Assembly (NCBI GenBank): GCA_002083615.1
Contig: MSXO01000052.1
Span: forward strand, 211-14,917
From: Proteobacteria bacterium ST_bin11
GTDB taxonomy: Bacteria; Pseudomonadota; Gammaproteobacteria; Methylococcales; Methylomonadaceae
Length of the DNA: 14,707 nt
Direction: 5' to 3'
Made by a program: the position numbers and the translations under genes. How positions within the stretch are numbered: the first letter of the stretch is position 1; every line of letters begins with the position of its first letter. The notes beneath the pieces were generated by a model. The model worked only from the letters and a program-made list of their open reading frames with translations. It was not told where the DNA came from and did no database searches. Positions 7,374 through 13,220 of this stretch are shown here, one piece after another.

Positions 7374-8141
7374 TTAAAACCAGCAGTCGTCCTTGTCGGA
7401 CATGGCCGCTGCCAGATTTAAGCGGGGTTTGAGCAAACCTAAGACTTCTGCGGTGTCCCGAATGCTGTCCAGATCAGTGCCGAAAAATGCCAGCACGTCC
7501 TGTTCAGCTTTCAGATCGACCGAGAGATCTCGGGCGGTTTCGGTGGCAATATCAATGTCCACGCCTTTAAAGCCTTTTGCTTTCAATGCCAGTAAAAACA
7601 ACCAAGGCAGAATGCCATGCGCTGATTTAATCTGGCCGCTCAGATCAAAGATTTCGGCATTGAGGGTGGCATCAATCCACTGTTGCCAGCCATCCCAGTC
7701 TTTTTCAGGCTTAGAGTGCTGATCCGATACGGATTGAATAACTCCGATCAGTCGCCTGACCTCGATACCCAAGTCCACTCGAACCGCCTGCTTGGCATGG
7801 CAATCAATGGTCCAATACAGCGACTCAACTGGCGGCGTTAGCATGGGCTCTGGATTTGAATCAGGCTCTGGCACTTGTGATTGAGTTGCCGAAGTCTTAC
7901 CCGGAAACACCACATTGCCGTCACCGTCAATGTCCACCACGGCCACAAACACATAGCCCTTGGCCTGTTTTTGCTGTTCGATATCGTGCTGGCGTATTCC
8001 CGTTCGCGTATTGATGCTCGGCAGACGAGAAGCTGTCTTGCCCCAACGCGTCGAGATCGAGCCGTCAGCATGGGTGGTAACCGCCCAGTCTTTGAAACTG
8101 CCGTCAGTATTACGATGACGATAGAGATTCCAGGCAGCCAT
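7374..8141 (-). CDS. WGR-domain protein, 255 aa
   Basis: Residues of about 4-75 form a WGR domain: WNLYRHRNTDGSFKDW, then ADGSISTRWGKT with the signature Trp-Gly-Lys at 33-35, and a later KGYVFV strand. In PARP1-type proteins WGR domains contact DNA and nucleic acid-bound partners. The rest (about 80-255) is helical, of no family I recognise, and ends DKDDCWF. The ATG at 8141 lies 2 nt after the stop of the AAA+ gene and has no strong ribosome-binding site of its own or leader RNA, so translation is probably coupled to the ATPase. The tight pairing with the MoxR-like ATPase suggests it may guide the ATPase/VWA pair to DNA; this is inference. Confidence 0.82.
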   Translation of the reverse strand: MAAWNLYRHRNTDGSFKDWAVTTHADGSISTRWGKTASRLPSINTRTGIRQHDIEQQKQAKGYVFVAVVDIDGDGNVVFPGKTSATQSQVPEPDSNPEPMLTPPVESLYWTIDCHAKQAVRVDLGIEVRRLIGVIQSVSDQHSKPEKDWDGWQQWIDATLNAEIFDLSGQIKSAHGILPWLFLLALKAKGFKGVDIDIATETARDLSVDLKAEQDVLAFFGTDLDSIRDTAEVLGLLKPRLNLAAAMSDKDDCWF

Positions 8142-8143
8142 GA

Positions 8144-9085
8144 CTAGATCTGCCAGTCATCGCCAAACACATCTTTGGCGATGCGATGAATCGCTTCGCG
8201 TTCGGCGGGTTCAGCTCGAAAGGTCAAGGCCCTGTCCAAGGAATACGCCAAGGCATTCGGCGCACTTTTGAAGGTGGCTACCAATGACGCCCAACGCACT
8301 AAACCGCGCGTGGATAAGGTCACCGACAACATGCCACTGCCATCCGCACCGCCGATAAAGACTTTACGAATCTGATTGGCGACTTTGATCATGCTTTCGC
8401 GTACCGTTTCCGGCATACTCGGCACTACATCGGCCAACAGTTTCATTTCGTCTTCGGGTTCGGGGTAACCAACTTCCATCAGCCTAAAACGATCTAGAAA
8501 CGCGAGGTTCTGCCGCAACACCCCTTGGTACAAGCCCGACTGATCGCCAGACCCAGCACTATTGCCGGTGGCCACCAAACGAAACTTCGGATGCGGGACA
8601 ATCACGTCGCCGGTCTGTGGAATCGTCAACGGCTTGCCTTCAACAATTTCATTCAAGCCAATCAGCTCGGCAGGATCGATGGCATCGATTTCGTTGATCA
8701 ACAATACATGACCCAGGCGGACTGCCAGGGTCAACGGACCGTCGATCCACTTCATCGCGCCGCCGTCGACCAGCATGTACTGGCCTAGCAGGTCATTGAG
8801 TTCCAATCGACCGTGACCGGTGACCGAATGCACGCCCCAATGGAGACGCGCCGCAACTTGCTCCAACAACGAGGTTTTACCGGAACCGGTGGGGCCGGTC
8901 AGGTATAAGCCGTCGCCATTGTGTGCGCCTAAAAACGCCAACACATCGCGTAAGTGATCCTTGCGAAACACATAGGGTTTTTGCGCCGGTACATAGGTAT
9001 TTTGTCCGAGGGCAAAGCCTTCCACTTTCATGGAAGCAGGGGCCGGAATGCCGAACGTGTCGGCAATGGAATAGTGTTGGTACAT
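8144..9085 (-). CDS. cobS-like: MoxR/CobS-like AAA+ ATPase, 313 aa
   Basis: Walker A GPTGSGKT at residues 64-71, Walker B LLINEID at 128-134, sensor 1 VATGNS at 171-176 and arginines after LAFLDRF (about 199-201) mark a complete AAA+ ATPase of the MoxR/CobS type. Such ATPases hydrolyse ATP to remodel a substrate held by a VWA partner, here presumably the CobT-like protein. The start at 9085 (MYQHYSIADTFG) is chosen because GAGGAG lies 6 nt upstream and the longer frame runs through the structured leader. The protein ends GDDWQI. It comes second in its module, after a 70-aa gene, and is coupled to the WGR gene. CobS-like genes beside bet and exo genes are a feature I recall from SXT/R391 ICEs and IncA/C plasmids; their role there has not been established to my knowledge. 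Confidence 0.9.
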   Translation of the reverse strand: MYQHYSIADTFGIPAPASMKVEGFALGQNTYVPAQKPYVFRKDHLRDVLAFLGAHNGDGLYLTGPTGSGKTSLLEQVAARLHWGVHSVTGHGRLELNDLLGQYMLVDGGAMKWIDGPLTLAVRLGHVLLINEIDAIDPAELIGLNEIVEGKPLTIPQTGDVIVPHPKFRLVATGNSAGSGDQSGLYQGVLRQNLAFLDRFRLMEVGYPEPEDEMKLLADVVPSMPETVRESMIKVANQIRKVFIGGADGSGMLSVTLSTRGLVRWASLVATFKSAPNALAYSLDRALTFRAEPAEREAIHRIAKDVFGDDWQI

Positions 9086-9120
9086 GGTGAGCTCCTCGAG
9101 GGCTAGCCTCAGAAAAACAA

Positions 9121-9158
9121 GGGGCGCACCGCCCCGAGGGGTAATGAGCCCCAACGGG
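9121..9158 (-). promoter_or_regulatory. Structured 5' leader of the MoxR/CobS-like gene
   Basis: Minus strand: first hairpin CCC-GTT-GGGG. Alternative outer helix GGGGC-CAT with GTG-GCCCC (one T/C mismatch, one G-U), enclosing inner hairpin CCCC-TC-GGGG (the loop is probably opened by a base pair). It ends 35 nt before the ATG. Confidence 0.75.
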
Positions 9159-9161
9159 TGT

Positions 9162-9183
9162 TAAAACCCTGGCAAAACAGGGT
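9162..9183 (-). terminator. Weak terminator-like hairpin after the 70-aa gene
   Basis: Minus strand ACCCTG-TTTTGC-CAGGGT, a 6-bp stem followed by a short run of four U (with the stem's last U counted). It sits between the 70-aa gene and the leader of the AAA+ gene and might attenuate or stabilise rather than fully terminate. Confidence 0.4.
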
Positions 9184-9194
9184 AGATAAAGAAA

Positions 9195-9407
9195 TTAACG
9201 TAGCTGCATGACGCAGTACATCGCCCATTCGGCGCGGGCCAACAGCTCCCGATCCATCAAGCGCAGGATGCGCTGAATGTCGCTTCTCAAACCGGGGTCC
9301 GAGATTTGACGATGCATCTCCAGCAGCAACCGCTTTTTGGCCTGAATGTCGTCGCTATGCGCAACGTTCAACCAGCCGTGCAAGGTTTTCCAAAAGTCGT
9401 GATTCAT
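9195..9407 (-). CDS. Small helical hypothetical protein, 70 aa
   Basis: The start ATG at 9407 (MNHDFWKTLHGW) is preceded by AAGGAGG at 5 nt; an upstream in-frame ATG at 9422 overlaps that ribosome-binding site and is rejected. The protein is almost entirely helix-forming, with a mixed charge pattern (QAKKRLLLEMHRQISD, then LRLMDRELLARAEW), without cysteine pairs, signal peptide or membrane segment. I recognise no family. It is the first gene of the AAA+/VWA module, behind a leader and copy B of the three-copy element, so it may be an accessory or regulatory subunit; that is only context. Confidence 0.65.
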   Translation of the reverse strand: MNHDFWKTLHGWLNVAHSDDIQAKKRLLLEMHRQISDPGLRSDIQRILRLMDRELLARAEWAMYCVMQLR

Positions 9408-9431
9408 AATGACCTCCTTCAATCATCAAAA

Positions 9432-9471
9432 GGGGTCATCGGGTCCCGTGAGGGTGATGAACCCCAACGGG
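9432..9471 (-). promoter_or_regulatory. Structured 5' leader of the 70-aa gene
   Basis: Minus strand: first hairpin CCC-GTT-GGGG. Alternative 9-bp outer helix GGGGT-CATC with GATG-ACCCC around one bulged T, enclosing inner hairpin CCC-TCAC-GGG. It is about 15 nt 3' of copy B of the three-copy element and 24 nt before the ATG. Confidence 0.78.
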
Positions 9472-9482
9472 ACAAACTAAAC

Positions 9483-9560
9483 ACACCAGGCTTGACGCAC
9501 CTGGCACACGAGGCAAACGCTCATGCCGCTTAATAACGGAACGCCGGTCGAAACCGGATT
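9483..9560 (-). repeat. Three-copy structured element, copy B
   Basis: Hairpin 1 is CCAGG (9486-9490)/CCTGG (9500-9504) with the 9-nt loop CTTGACGCA. Hairpin 4 is CCGGT (9544-9548)/ACCGG (9553-9557), where copies A and C have CCGAC/GTCGG: a two-sided compensatory change. On the minus strand the hairpin 4 loop is UUCG. The CCG-8 nt-CGG mini-hairpin and the spacer GAACGCC are kept. It lies just 5' of the 70-aa gene's leader. Confidence 0.78.
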
Positions 9561-9601
9561 CGGGATTCCACGAAGGGAATGCCTGAACGATGCGGGTTTT
9601 G

Positions 9602-9747
9602 GGTTGGACTTTTTTAAAAGCCCAGCCTAAAACCGACATGCCTAAACTGAAGGATTTCATGAGGTGTCCGGCGTCAACTATCTTGGCCGGTCGTCAATCA
9701 ATGAACATCCCGTAACCACCAGGGTTACAGGATGTCTTGAAACGACC
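9602..9747 (-). other. Structured intergenic segment 3' of the exonuclease gene
   Basis: Two strong hairpins fill most of the gap between the exonuclease stop and copy B. At 9602-9627 a 12-bp stem with one mismatch (GGTTGGACTTTT with AAAAGCCCAGCC, loop TT). At 9705-9735 ACATCC/GGATGT and GTAACC/GGTTAC stack around a 5-nt loop, flanked by an outer GGTCGT/ACGACC stem reaching 9689-9747. The second lies immediately 3' of the exonuclease stop but lacks a U-tract. The gap 9408-9749 contains no convincing gene. Confidence 0.5.
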
Positions 9748-9749
9748 CC

Positions 9750-10751
9750 TCAAAACCAAAAGTCCACACCCGCTAGGTCTTTCAAGGCTTGGGCATCGAA
9801 CGGTACTTCAGCATGTTTACCGTCGTCATCCCGACAGGTCACACGGACTCTCGTGGCAGACGGTTTTCGATAGAGTTCCAGCGCCGAAGCCTGAACATCC
9901 GGTTGCAAGGTTTGAAGTGCAGCCTTGTAATCGATGGCACCCTGGCTTTGAAAACGGCTGATCCGCAACCCGGAATGCTCTGCGGCCACGTAATCACCCA
10001 TCAGCAACACCAACGTGTTTTCAATGGCCGCCTGATTAGCCTCCAAGGTGGTTAGCTCCGCTTTCAAATCCGCAATTTTCACGGCACGGTTGCGATAACT
10101 CGCCGCCAGTTGTTGCCATTGCTGCTCCGCATCACCTTTGGGCAAATACAAATCAAGTTCGGGATCCTTAGGTGGCTCCTTTTTGGACTTGACCGCCGAC
10201 CAGAAATCCATCGCGACAGCGACTAACTCGGTGAGAAAGATCTCATCGCGCTGAATTTCAAACTCGATGTCCTGGCCTTGGTGATAGAAAAACAAAAAGC
10301 CGCGCTGTGCTTCGGACACCAGCAGTTGCTGTTGCACCTGGCACCAATACAGTTGATAGGCCTCGGACGCTTCCCGATTCAACAGCACATCCAGAAACGT
10401 GGTCTGGTGCGGACATTTGATTTCCACGGGCTCATTCGCGTCGGACAAGCCGTCGAACGATGCCCGCATCAAGGGGTACTGTTCCGACTCGCCGCACAGC
10501 GGCAACAACATCAGCTCGTGTTTATCCTCGAAGCGTTGCAAAGCCTCGGGCTCCTGCTGGATCCCGGCGCGGATCAAGGGGTTGTTGTCCAGGCTGGCTT
10601 CCAGTACCAGGCCGATTTTTTCAGCCCAGAGCCGCCAAGGGGTTTTGTAAGGCGAGCGGTTCATGACGATGGCCGCTTCACTGGCACTGACGCCTTGTGA
10701 ACGCCAGTGCCGCCATGCGGTGGACCGTTGCGAAACGTCGACGACGTTCAT
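9750..10751 (-). CDS. exo: YqaJ/lambda-type 5'-3' exonuclease
   Basis: A 333-aa protein of the YqaJ/lambda exonuclease family, part of the PD-(D/E)XK nucleases. Visible landmarks are GVSASEAAIVM at residues 20-30, RAGIQQEPEAL (about 61-71, with the conserved Glu), ASFDGL with Asp100, EIKCP with Glu110 and Lys112, and QLYWCQVQQQLLV at 133-145. Family members resect double-stranded ends to leave 3' single strands, on which a Bet/RecT annealase loads; bet and ssb lie just upstream. The ATG at 10751 overlaps the stop of the preceding 111-aa gene in an ATGA arrangement, so translation is coupled and no leader is present. The last residues are VDFWF. The protein is longer than lambda Exo (226 aa), the extra length being a helical C-terminal part from about 180. 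Confidence 0.92.
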   Translation of the reverse strand: MNVVDVSQRSTAWRHWRSQGVSASEAAIVMNRSPYKTPWRLWAEKIGLVLEASLDNNPLIRAGIQQEPEALQRFEDKHELMLLPLCGESEQYPLMRASFDGLSDANEPVEIKCPHQTTFLDVLLNREASEAYQLYWCQVQQQLLVSEAQRGFLFFYHQGQDIEFEIQRDEIFLTELVAVAMDFWSAVKSKKEPPKDPELDLYLPKGDAEQQWQQLAASYRNRAVKIADLKAELTTLEANQAAIENTLVLLMGDYVAAEHSGLRISRFQSQGAIDYKAALQTLQPDVQASALELYRKPSATRVRVTCRDDDGKHAEVPFDAQALKDLAGVDFWF

Positions 10752-11083
10752 TGCCAGGCATCCGGCAACTGAATGTGGCAGCCTAACCGCAACGAAGGCA
10801 CGCCGCGTTGGGTTAAATGCTGTTCACAGCGCTTGGCCCAATGGAAATCGGCAAATAGCAACAACACGGCATCCGCAGTTGGCAATACCAAGCCGCCAAA
10901 ACTTTCCACCAAATGGTGTAATTCCGCTTTGGAGGGTTTGTCGACCTCTGCCACGGCTACACCCGGTTTAAAACTGCGTTCTAAAAAGCCGCGCCCATGT
11001 CGGCGAATCACCGTGGGTGAGTCGTAACGCCGCCAGTCGGTATGACAGGGCAGCCGATTTAACGATTGATCGATTGCATTCAT
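10748..11083 (-). CDS. Hypothetical protein, 111 aa, between bet and exo
   Basis: The ATG at 11083 follows AAGGAGAG, with a structured leader upstream. The protein is soluble. A basic N-terminal part (about 1-40) is followed by an alternating region (SFGGLVLPTADAVLLLFADF) that looks like a small alpha/beta fold, and the C-terminus is LPDAWQ. No family is recognised. Its stop overlaps the exonuclease start by 4 bp (ATGA), so the two are translated together. That placement suggests a role with the exonuclease, or simple stoichiometric linkage; neither can be decided from sequence alone. Confidence 0.7.
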   Translation of the reverse strand: MNAIDQSLNRLPCHTDWRRYDSPTVIRRHGRGFLERSFKPGVAVAEVDKPSKAELHHLVESFGGLVLPTADAVLLLFADFHWAKRCEQHLTQRGVPSLRLGCHIQLPDAWQ

Positions 11084-11103
11084 GATCTCTCCTTAACTAA
11101 AAC

Positions 11104-11153
11104 TCAGAGCATCATGAATCCCCACACGGGCGAGTCATGACGCCCTGAAGGGG
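11104..11153 (-). promoter_or_regulatory. Structured 5' leader of the 111-aa gene and exonuclease
   Basis: Minus strand: first hairpin CCC-TTCA-GGG. Alternative 11-bp uninterrupted outer helix, GGGCGTCATGA with TCATGATGCTC (two G-U), enclosing inner hairpin CCC-GTGT-GGGG. It has the longest outer helix of the family. Upstream, 11160-11258 holds only weak hairpins and no gene. Confidence 0.78.
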
Positions 11154-11258
11154 TGGTAGTTGAATGTGACGGATGCTGAAATCCAGCACACATCAGTATG
11201 AAAATGGCCTAGCCGATTGCGTGATTAAGCAACAGGACAGCCCTATACAGTGAAATGA

Positions 11259-12314
11259 CTAACGGTTGGCGCCCAAAGCCTGACGCGCCTGCGTCATAGC
11301 CATGTCCTTCGCTGTCAATGGCGGCATGGCCGTCGCTTCAGATTGTTCCAATACCGGTGTGGTCCTGGGTTCGACCTCAGAGACCTTGTCCAACTCGGCC
11401 AAGGCAAACGTCAGATCGATACCTCTGAACTTCTGATGGGCATAGTCGTAGGCGGCTTTCCAGGCTCCTGCCGCCGCAGTACGTCTAACCAGTTCAGCGA
11501 CCGCTTTTTGCACCTTGGGATGGATTTGCGACAGATCGATGACACGATTTGCATCAACGCCAGCATCGCCCCCAAAATCGTGATCGTCACTGCCAACCTC
11601 TGCTGCATTCAAAACTGTGGCACTACCATCGATCACGCTACCGTCGGCAATATCGTCAAGGGTTTTGCCATCCATTTCCTCGGCGGCATAACCGCATTCC
11701 TCCGGAAAGGCTGCCCTGAGCGACGCCGCTTTACCGCATTTGGATAATTGCCCCTTAGGGCGTTTGATCCACATGGCGGTTGGCACTTGCGAGTGTTTAC
11801 CACCGGCCGAGCTATAAGCCTCCAGCCAGTAGACTTCCTCGGTAAAGGCGCAACGTTTGCCGGCGACGATCCGGTACACAGTAACCGCCACCCATTCGGG
11901 AAAGGTCACGGTGACACTGGATTCCTGCCATTGCTCGTTGTCGTCCTTGTAGCGACCGGTAAAGGTTTTGGTGATATCAGGACCCCAGACGGGTCTGTCC
12001 ATGCCGGCCCAAACACCGGTTCGGGATGCGGTAGTCTGAATTTCCATGATGGACGGCCAGACGGTTTCGACATTGCGGCCTAAAGCGGCACTCCACATCG
12101 GTACGATATGCACCGGTTTTTTGAAGATGTCGAGCTTGCGGGCCTTGCAATAATCCAGCGCCATCAGGATGGCTTCCGGGGTTTTCGCCGTGGGGAATGT
12201 CACTTCCGTCAATACCTTCCATGACTGCTCCGAAATACCATAGCCTTGCTGGGCTGCCATCGGCATGGGTAAGTCGCGCGACTTAGGTTGATAGTTTCGA
12301 TTTTGATTGCTCAT
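11259..12314 (-). CDS. bet: Bet/RecT-family single-strand annealing recombinase
   Basis: A 351-aa protein of the phage recombination protein Bet (RecT superfamily). The family core is clear: FPTAKTPEAILMALDYCKA, LDIFKKPVHIVPMW, VWPSIMEIQTTASRTG, then YWLEAY, TAMWIKRPKGQLSKCGKAASLRAAFPEE. Such proteins coat single strands and anneal complementary DNA, together with a YqaJ-type exonuclease. The C-terminal 110 residues are variable. The start is the ATG at 12314 (MSNQNRNYQP) with AAGGAGA upstream; the frame is open a further 26 codons but through the leader. It follows ssb and precedes the 111-aa gene. Association with mobile elements, where it promotes element diversity, is known for SXT-type ICEs. 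Confidence 0.93.
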   Translation of the reverse strand: MSNQNRNYQPKSRDLPMPMAAQQGYGISEQSWKVLTEVTFPTAKTPEAILMALDYCKARKLDIFKKPVHIVPMWSAALGRNVETVWPSIMEIQTTASRTGVWAGMDRPVWGPDITKTFTGRYKDDNEQWQESSVTVTFPEWVAVTVYRIVAGKRCAFTEEVYWLEAYSSAGGKHSQVPTAMWIKRPKGQLSKCGKAASLRAAFPEECGYAAEEMDGKTLDDIADGSVIDGSATVLNAAEVGSDDHDFGGDAGVDANRVIDLSQIHPKVQKAVAELVRRTAAAGAWKAAYDYAHQKFRGIDLTFALAELDKVSEVEPRTTPVLEQSEATAMPPLTAKDMAMTQARQALGANR

Positions 12315-12335
12315 GGTGGGTCTCCTTATCAAAAT

Positions 12336-12377
12336 GAGAACGCCATGGCCCCAACGGGGATAGTCGTCCCCTTTGGG
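12336..12377 (-). promoter_or_regulatory. Structured 5' leader of the bet gene
   Basis: Minus strand: first hairpin CCC-AAA-GGGG. Alternative outer helix GGGGACG with CGTTCTC (7 bp, two G-U), enclosing inner hairpin CCCC-GTT-GGGG. It ends 21 nt before the ATG. The 65-nt gap between the ssb stop and this leader contains a GC-rich stem followed by TTTT that might attenuate. Confidence 0.76.
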
Positions 12378-12442
12378 TTGAAAAGCCGTCACCGCAAAAA
12401 CGGGTCGGCAGTACGTTAAAATTTACCCGCGCTTGCGGCAGC

Positions 12443-12895
12443 TCATGAATAGCTAGGTTTAGTTGAGCGGCATATCGGCATATCGGCATACTCGTCATCC
12501 CAATCAGCGTCTTCTGATGCCGGGTTCGATGATGAACCGCTTGTAGAGGCGGGCACAGTTGGGCGATCGAGTAGTTGCAACTCATGCACAACCACTTCCG
12601 TGCGATAACGCTTTTCGCCGTTCTTATCCCATTGCTGGGTGCGAAGAGCGCCTTCCACATAGATCTTGCTGCCTTTCTTCAAAAGATCGCCGGCGGTATC
12701 GGCCAGTTTTTTAAAAAACACGACCCGATGCCATTCAGTTCGTTCCTGTTTGGCGTTTTTTGCATCTTTCCAAACCTCACTGGTTGCCAAACGCACTGCC
12801 ACGACTTTGCCGCCGTTATTCGGTAAATAGCGAATATCCGGATCGGCGCCGAGACGGCCCAGCAAGATGACTTTGTTTACACCACGATTGGCCAT
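12443..12895 (-). CDS. ssb: Single-stranded DNA-binding protein with altered C-terminal tip
   Basis: A 150-aa SSB with a standard N-terminal OB fold (MANRGVNKVILLGRLGADP, then WHRVVFFKKLADTAGDLLKKG and VEGALRTQQW, residues 1-112) and a Ser/Pro linker. SSBs usually end in an acidic tip with a terminal aromatic (DDDIPF in E. coli) that recruits partner proteins. Here the acidic stretch DWDDEYADMP is followed by ICRSTKPSYS. An 8-bp tandem duplication explains this: removing one unit restores DEYADMPLN and stop. The start ATG follows AGGAGG. It is the first gene of the recombination module and has a structured leader and copy C upstream. The OB fold itself looks intact, so ssDNA binding should be retained. 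Confidence 0.93.
   Translation of the reverse strand: MANRGVNKVILLGRLGADPDIRYLPNNGGKVVAVRLATSEVWKDAKNAKQERTEWHRVVFFKKLADTAGDLLKKGSKIYVEGALRTQQWDKNGEKRYRTEVVVHELQLLDRPTVPASTSGSSSNPASEDADWDDEYADMPICRSTKPSYS
12471..12490. repeat. 8-bp tandem duplication in the ssb 3' end
   Basis: The unit CATATCGG (plus strand) occurs at 12471-12478 and 12479-12486, then a partial CATA to 12490. On the minus strand it shifts the ssb frame after DMP and removes an in-frame TAA that otherwise lies at 12461-12459. Confidence 0.85.
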
Positions 12896-12960
12896 GATGA
12901 TGTCCTCCTATCGGCCGCGCCCGACAAGTGAAAATAAAACCCACCTGCGCGGCGATGGGT

Positions 12961-13012
12961 CACATCCGGCAGGCACATTCCCGGCTAGGAATACGCACTC
13001 CCAGACAGGATG
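12961..13012 (-). promoter_or_regulatory. Structured 5' leader of ssb
   Basis: Minus strand: first hairpin CC-TGTCT-GG, then a long helix GCGTATTCC with GGGAATGTGC (G-U included) around loop TAGCC, extended by GG-AG/CT-CC with a mismatch and closed by CATCC/GGATG. It sits 65 nt before the ATG, the longest distance of all leaders, with the GC-rich stretch 12912-12960 between. Confidence 0.55.
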
Positions 13013-13030
13013 AAAATCTAAAACACAACC

Positions 13031-13113
13031 ATTACATCAGGCTTGACGCACCTGACACGCCGATGGATAACCACCGTCGCCGCTTAAAAACGGAACGCCG
13101 ACCGCAGTCGGAT
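13031..13113 (-). repeat. Three-copy structured element, copy C
   Basis: Hairpin 1 is TCAGG (13037-13041)/CCTGA (13051-13055) with loop CTTGACGCA; hairpin 2 is CGATGG (13060-13065)/CCGTCG (13073-13078), one G-U; then a CCG-8 nt-CGG mini-hairpin and GAACGCC. Hairpin 4 is CCGAC (13098-13102)/GTCGG (13107-13111). On the minus strand the hairpin 4 loop is UGCG closed by C-G, a UNCG tetraloop. It lies about 20 nt 5' of the ssb leader. Confidence 0.78.
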
Positions 13114-13220
13114 CAAGGCAATCCTGAAAGATCAGCCGAGAAAATTAGAAAAACAGGCAAGCAAAAAGCTAACCGATTCAATTGGCAGGCATTGAAACAG
13201 AAAAATTTAAGGATGCTCGT

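Noticed and set aside
4258..9085. Genuine cobaltochelatase (CobS/CobT) for vitamin B12 synthesis
   Set aside because: No CobN or other cobalamin gene is present, and the neighbours are DUF3150, WGR and recombination genes; only family resemblance is claimed.
9436..9660. A 74-aa minus-strand ORF, and peptide-like similarity between the three-copy elements (for example FGRRSVFRRR in copy A and DRRSVIKRH in copy B)
   Set aside because: The ORF has no good ribosome-binding site and runs through copy B and the leader. The same frame is broken by a stop in copy A (right after RRRAR), and changes between copies preserve stems rather than codons, so the conservation is at RNA or DNA level.
12283..12660. 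A 125-aa minus-strand ORF overlapping the end of ssb and the bet leader
   Set aside because: Out of frame with both genes and without a ribosome-binding site; explained by overlap with ssb. It was considered as a possible frameshift continuation of the SSB tail, but the 8-bp duplication explains the tail better.
1825..13012. Leaders as simple rho-independent terminators
   Set aside because: They lack U-tracts, lie next to ribosome-binding sites of the downstream gene, and have the nested mutually exclusive design in every case.
4024..13113. CRISPR array or tandem-repeat reading of the three-copy element
   Set aside because: The copies are 3.5-5.5 kb apart, imperfect, and separated by genes.
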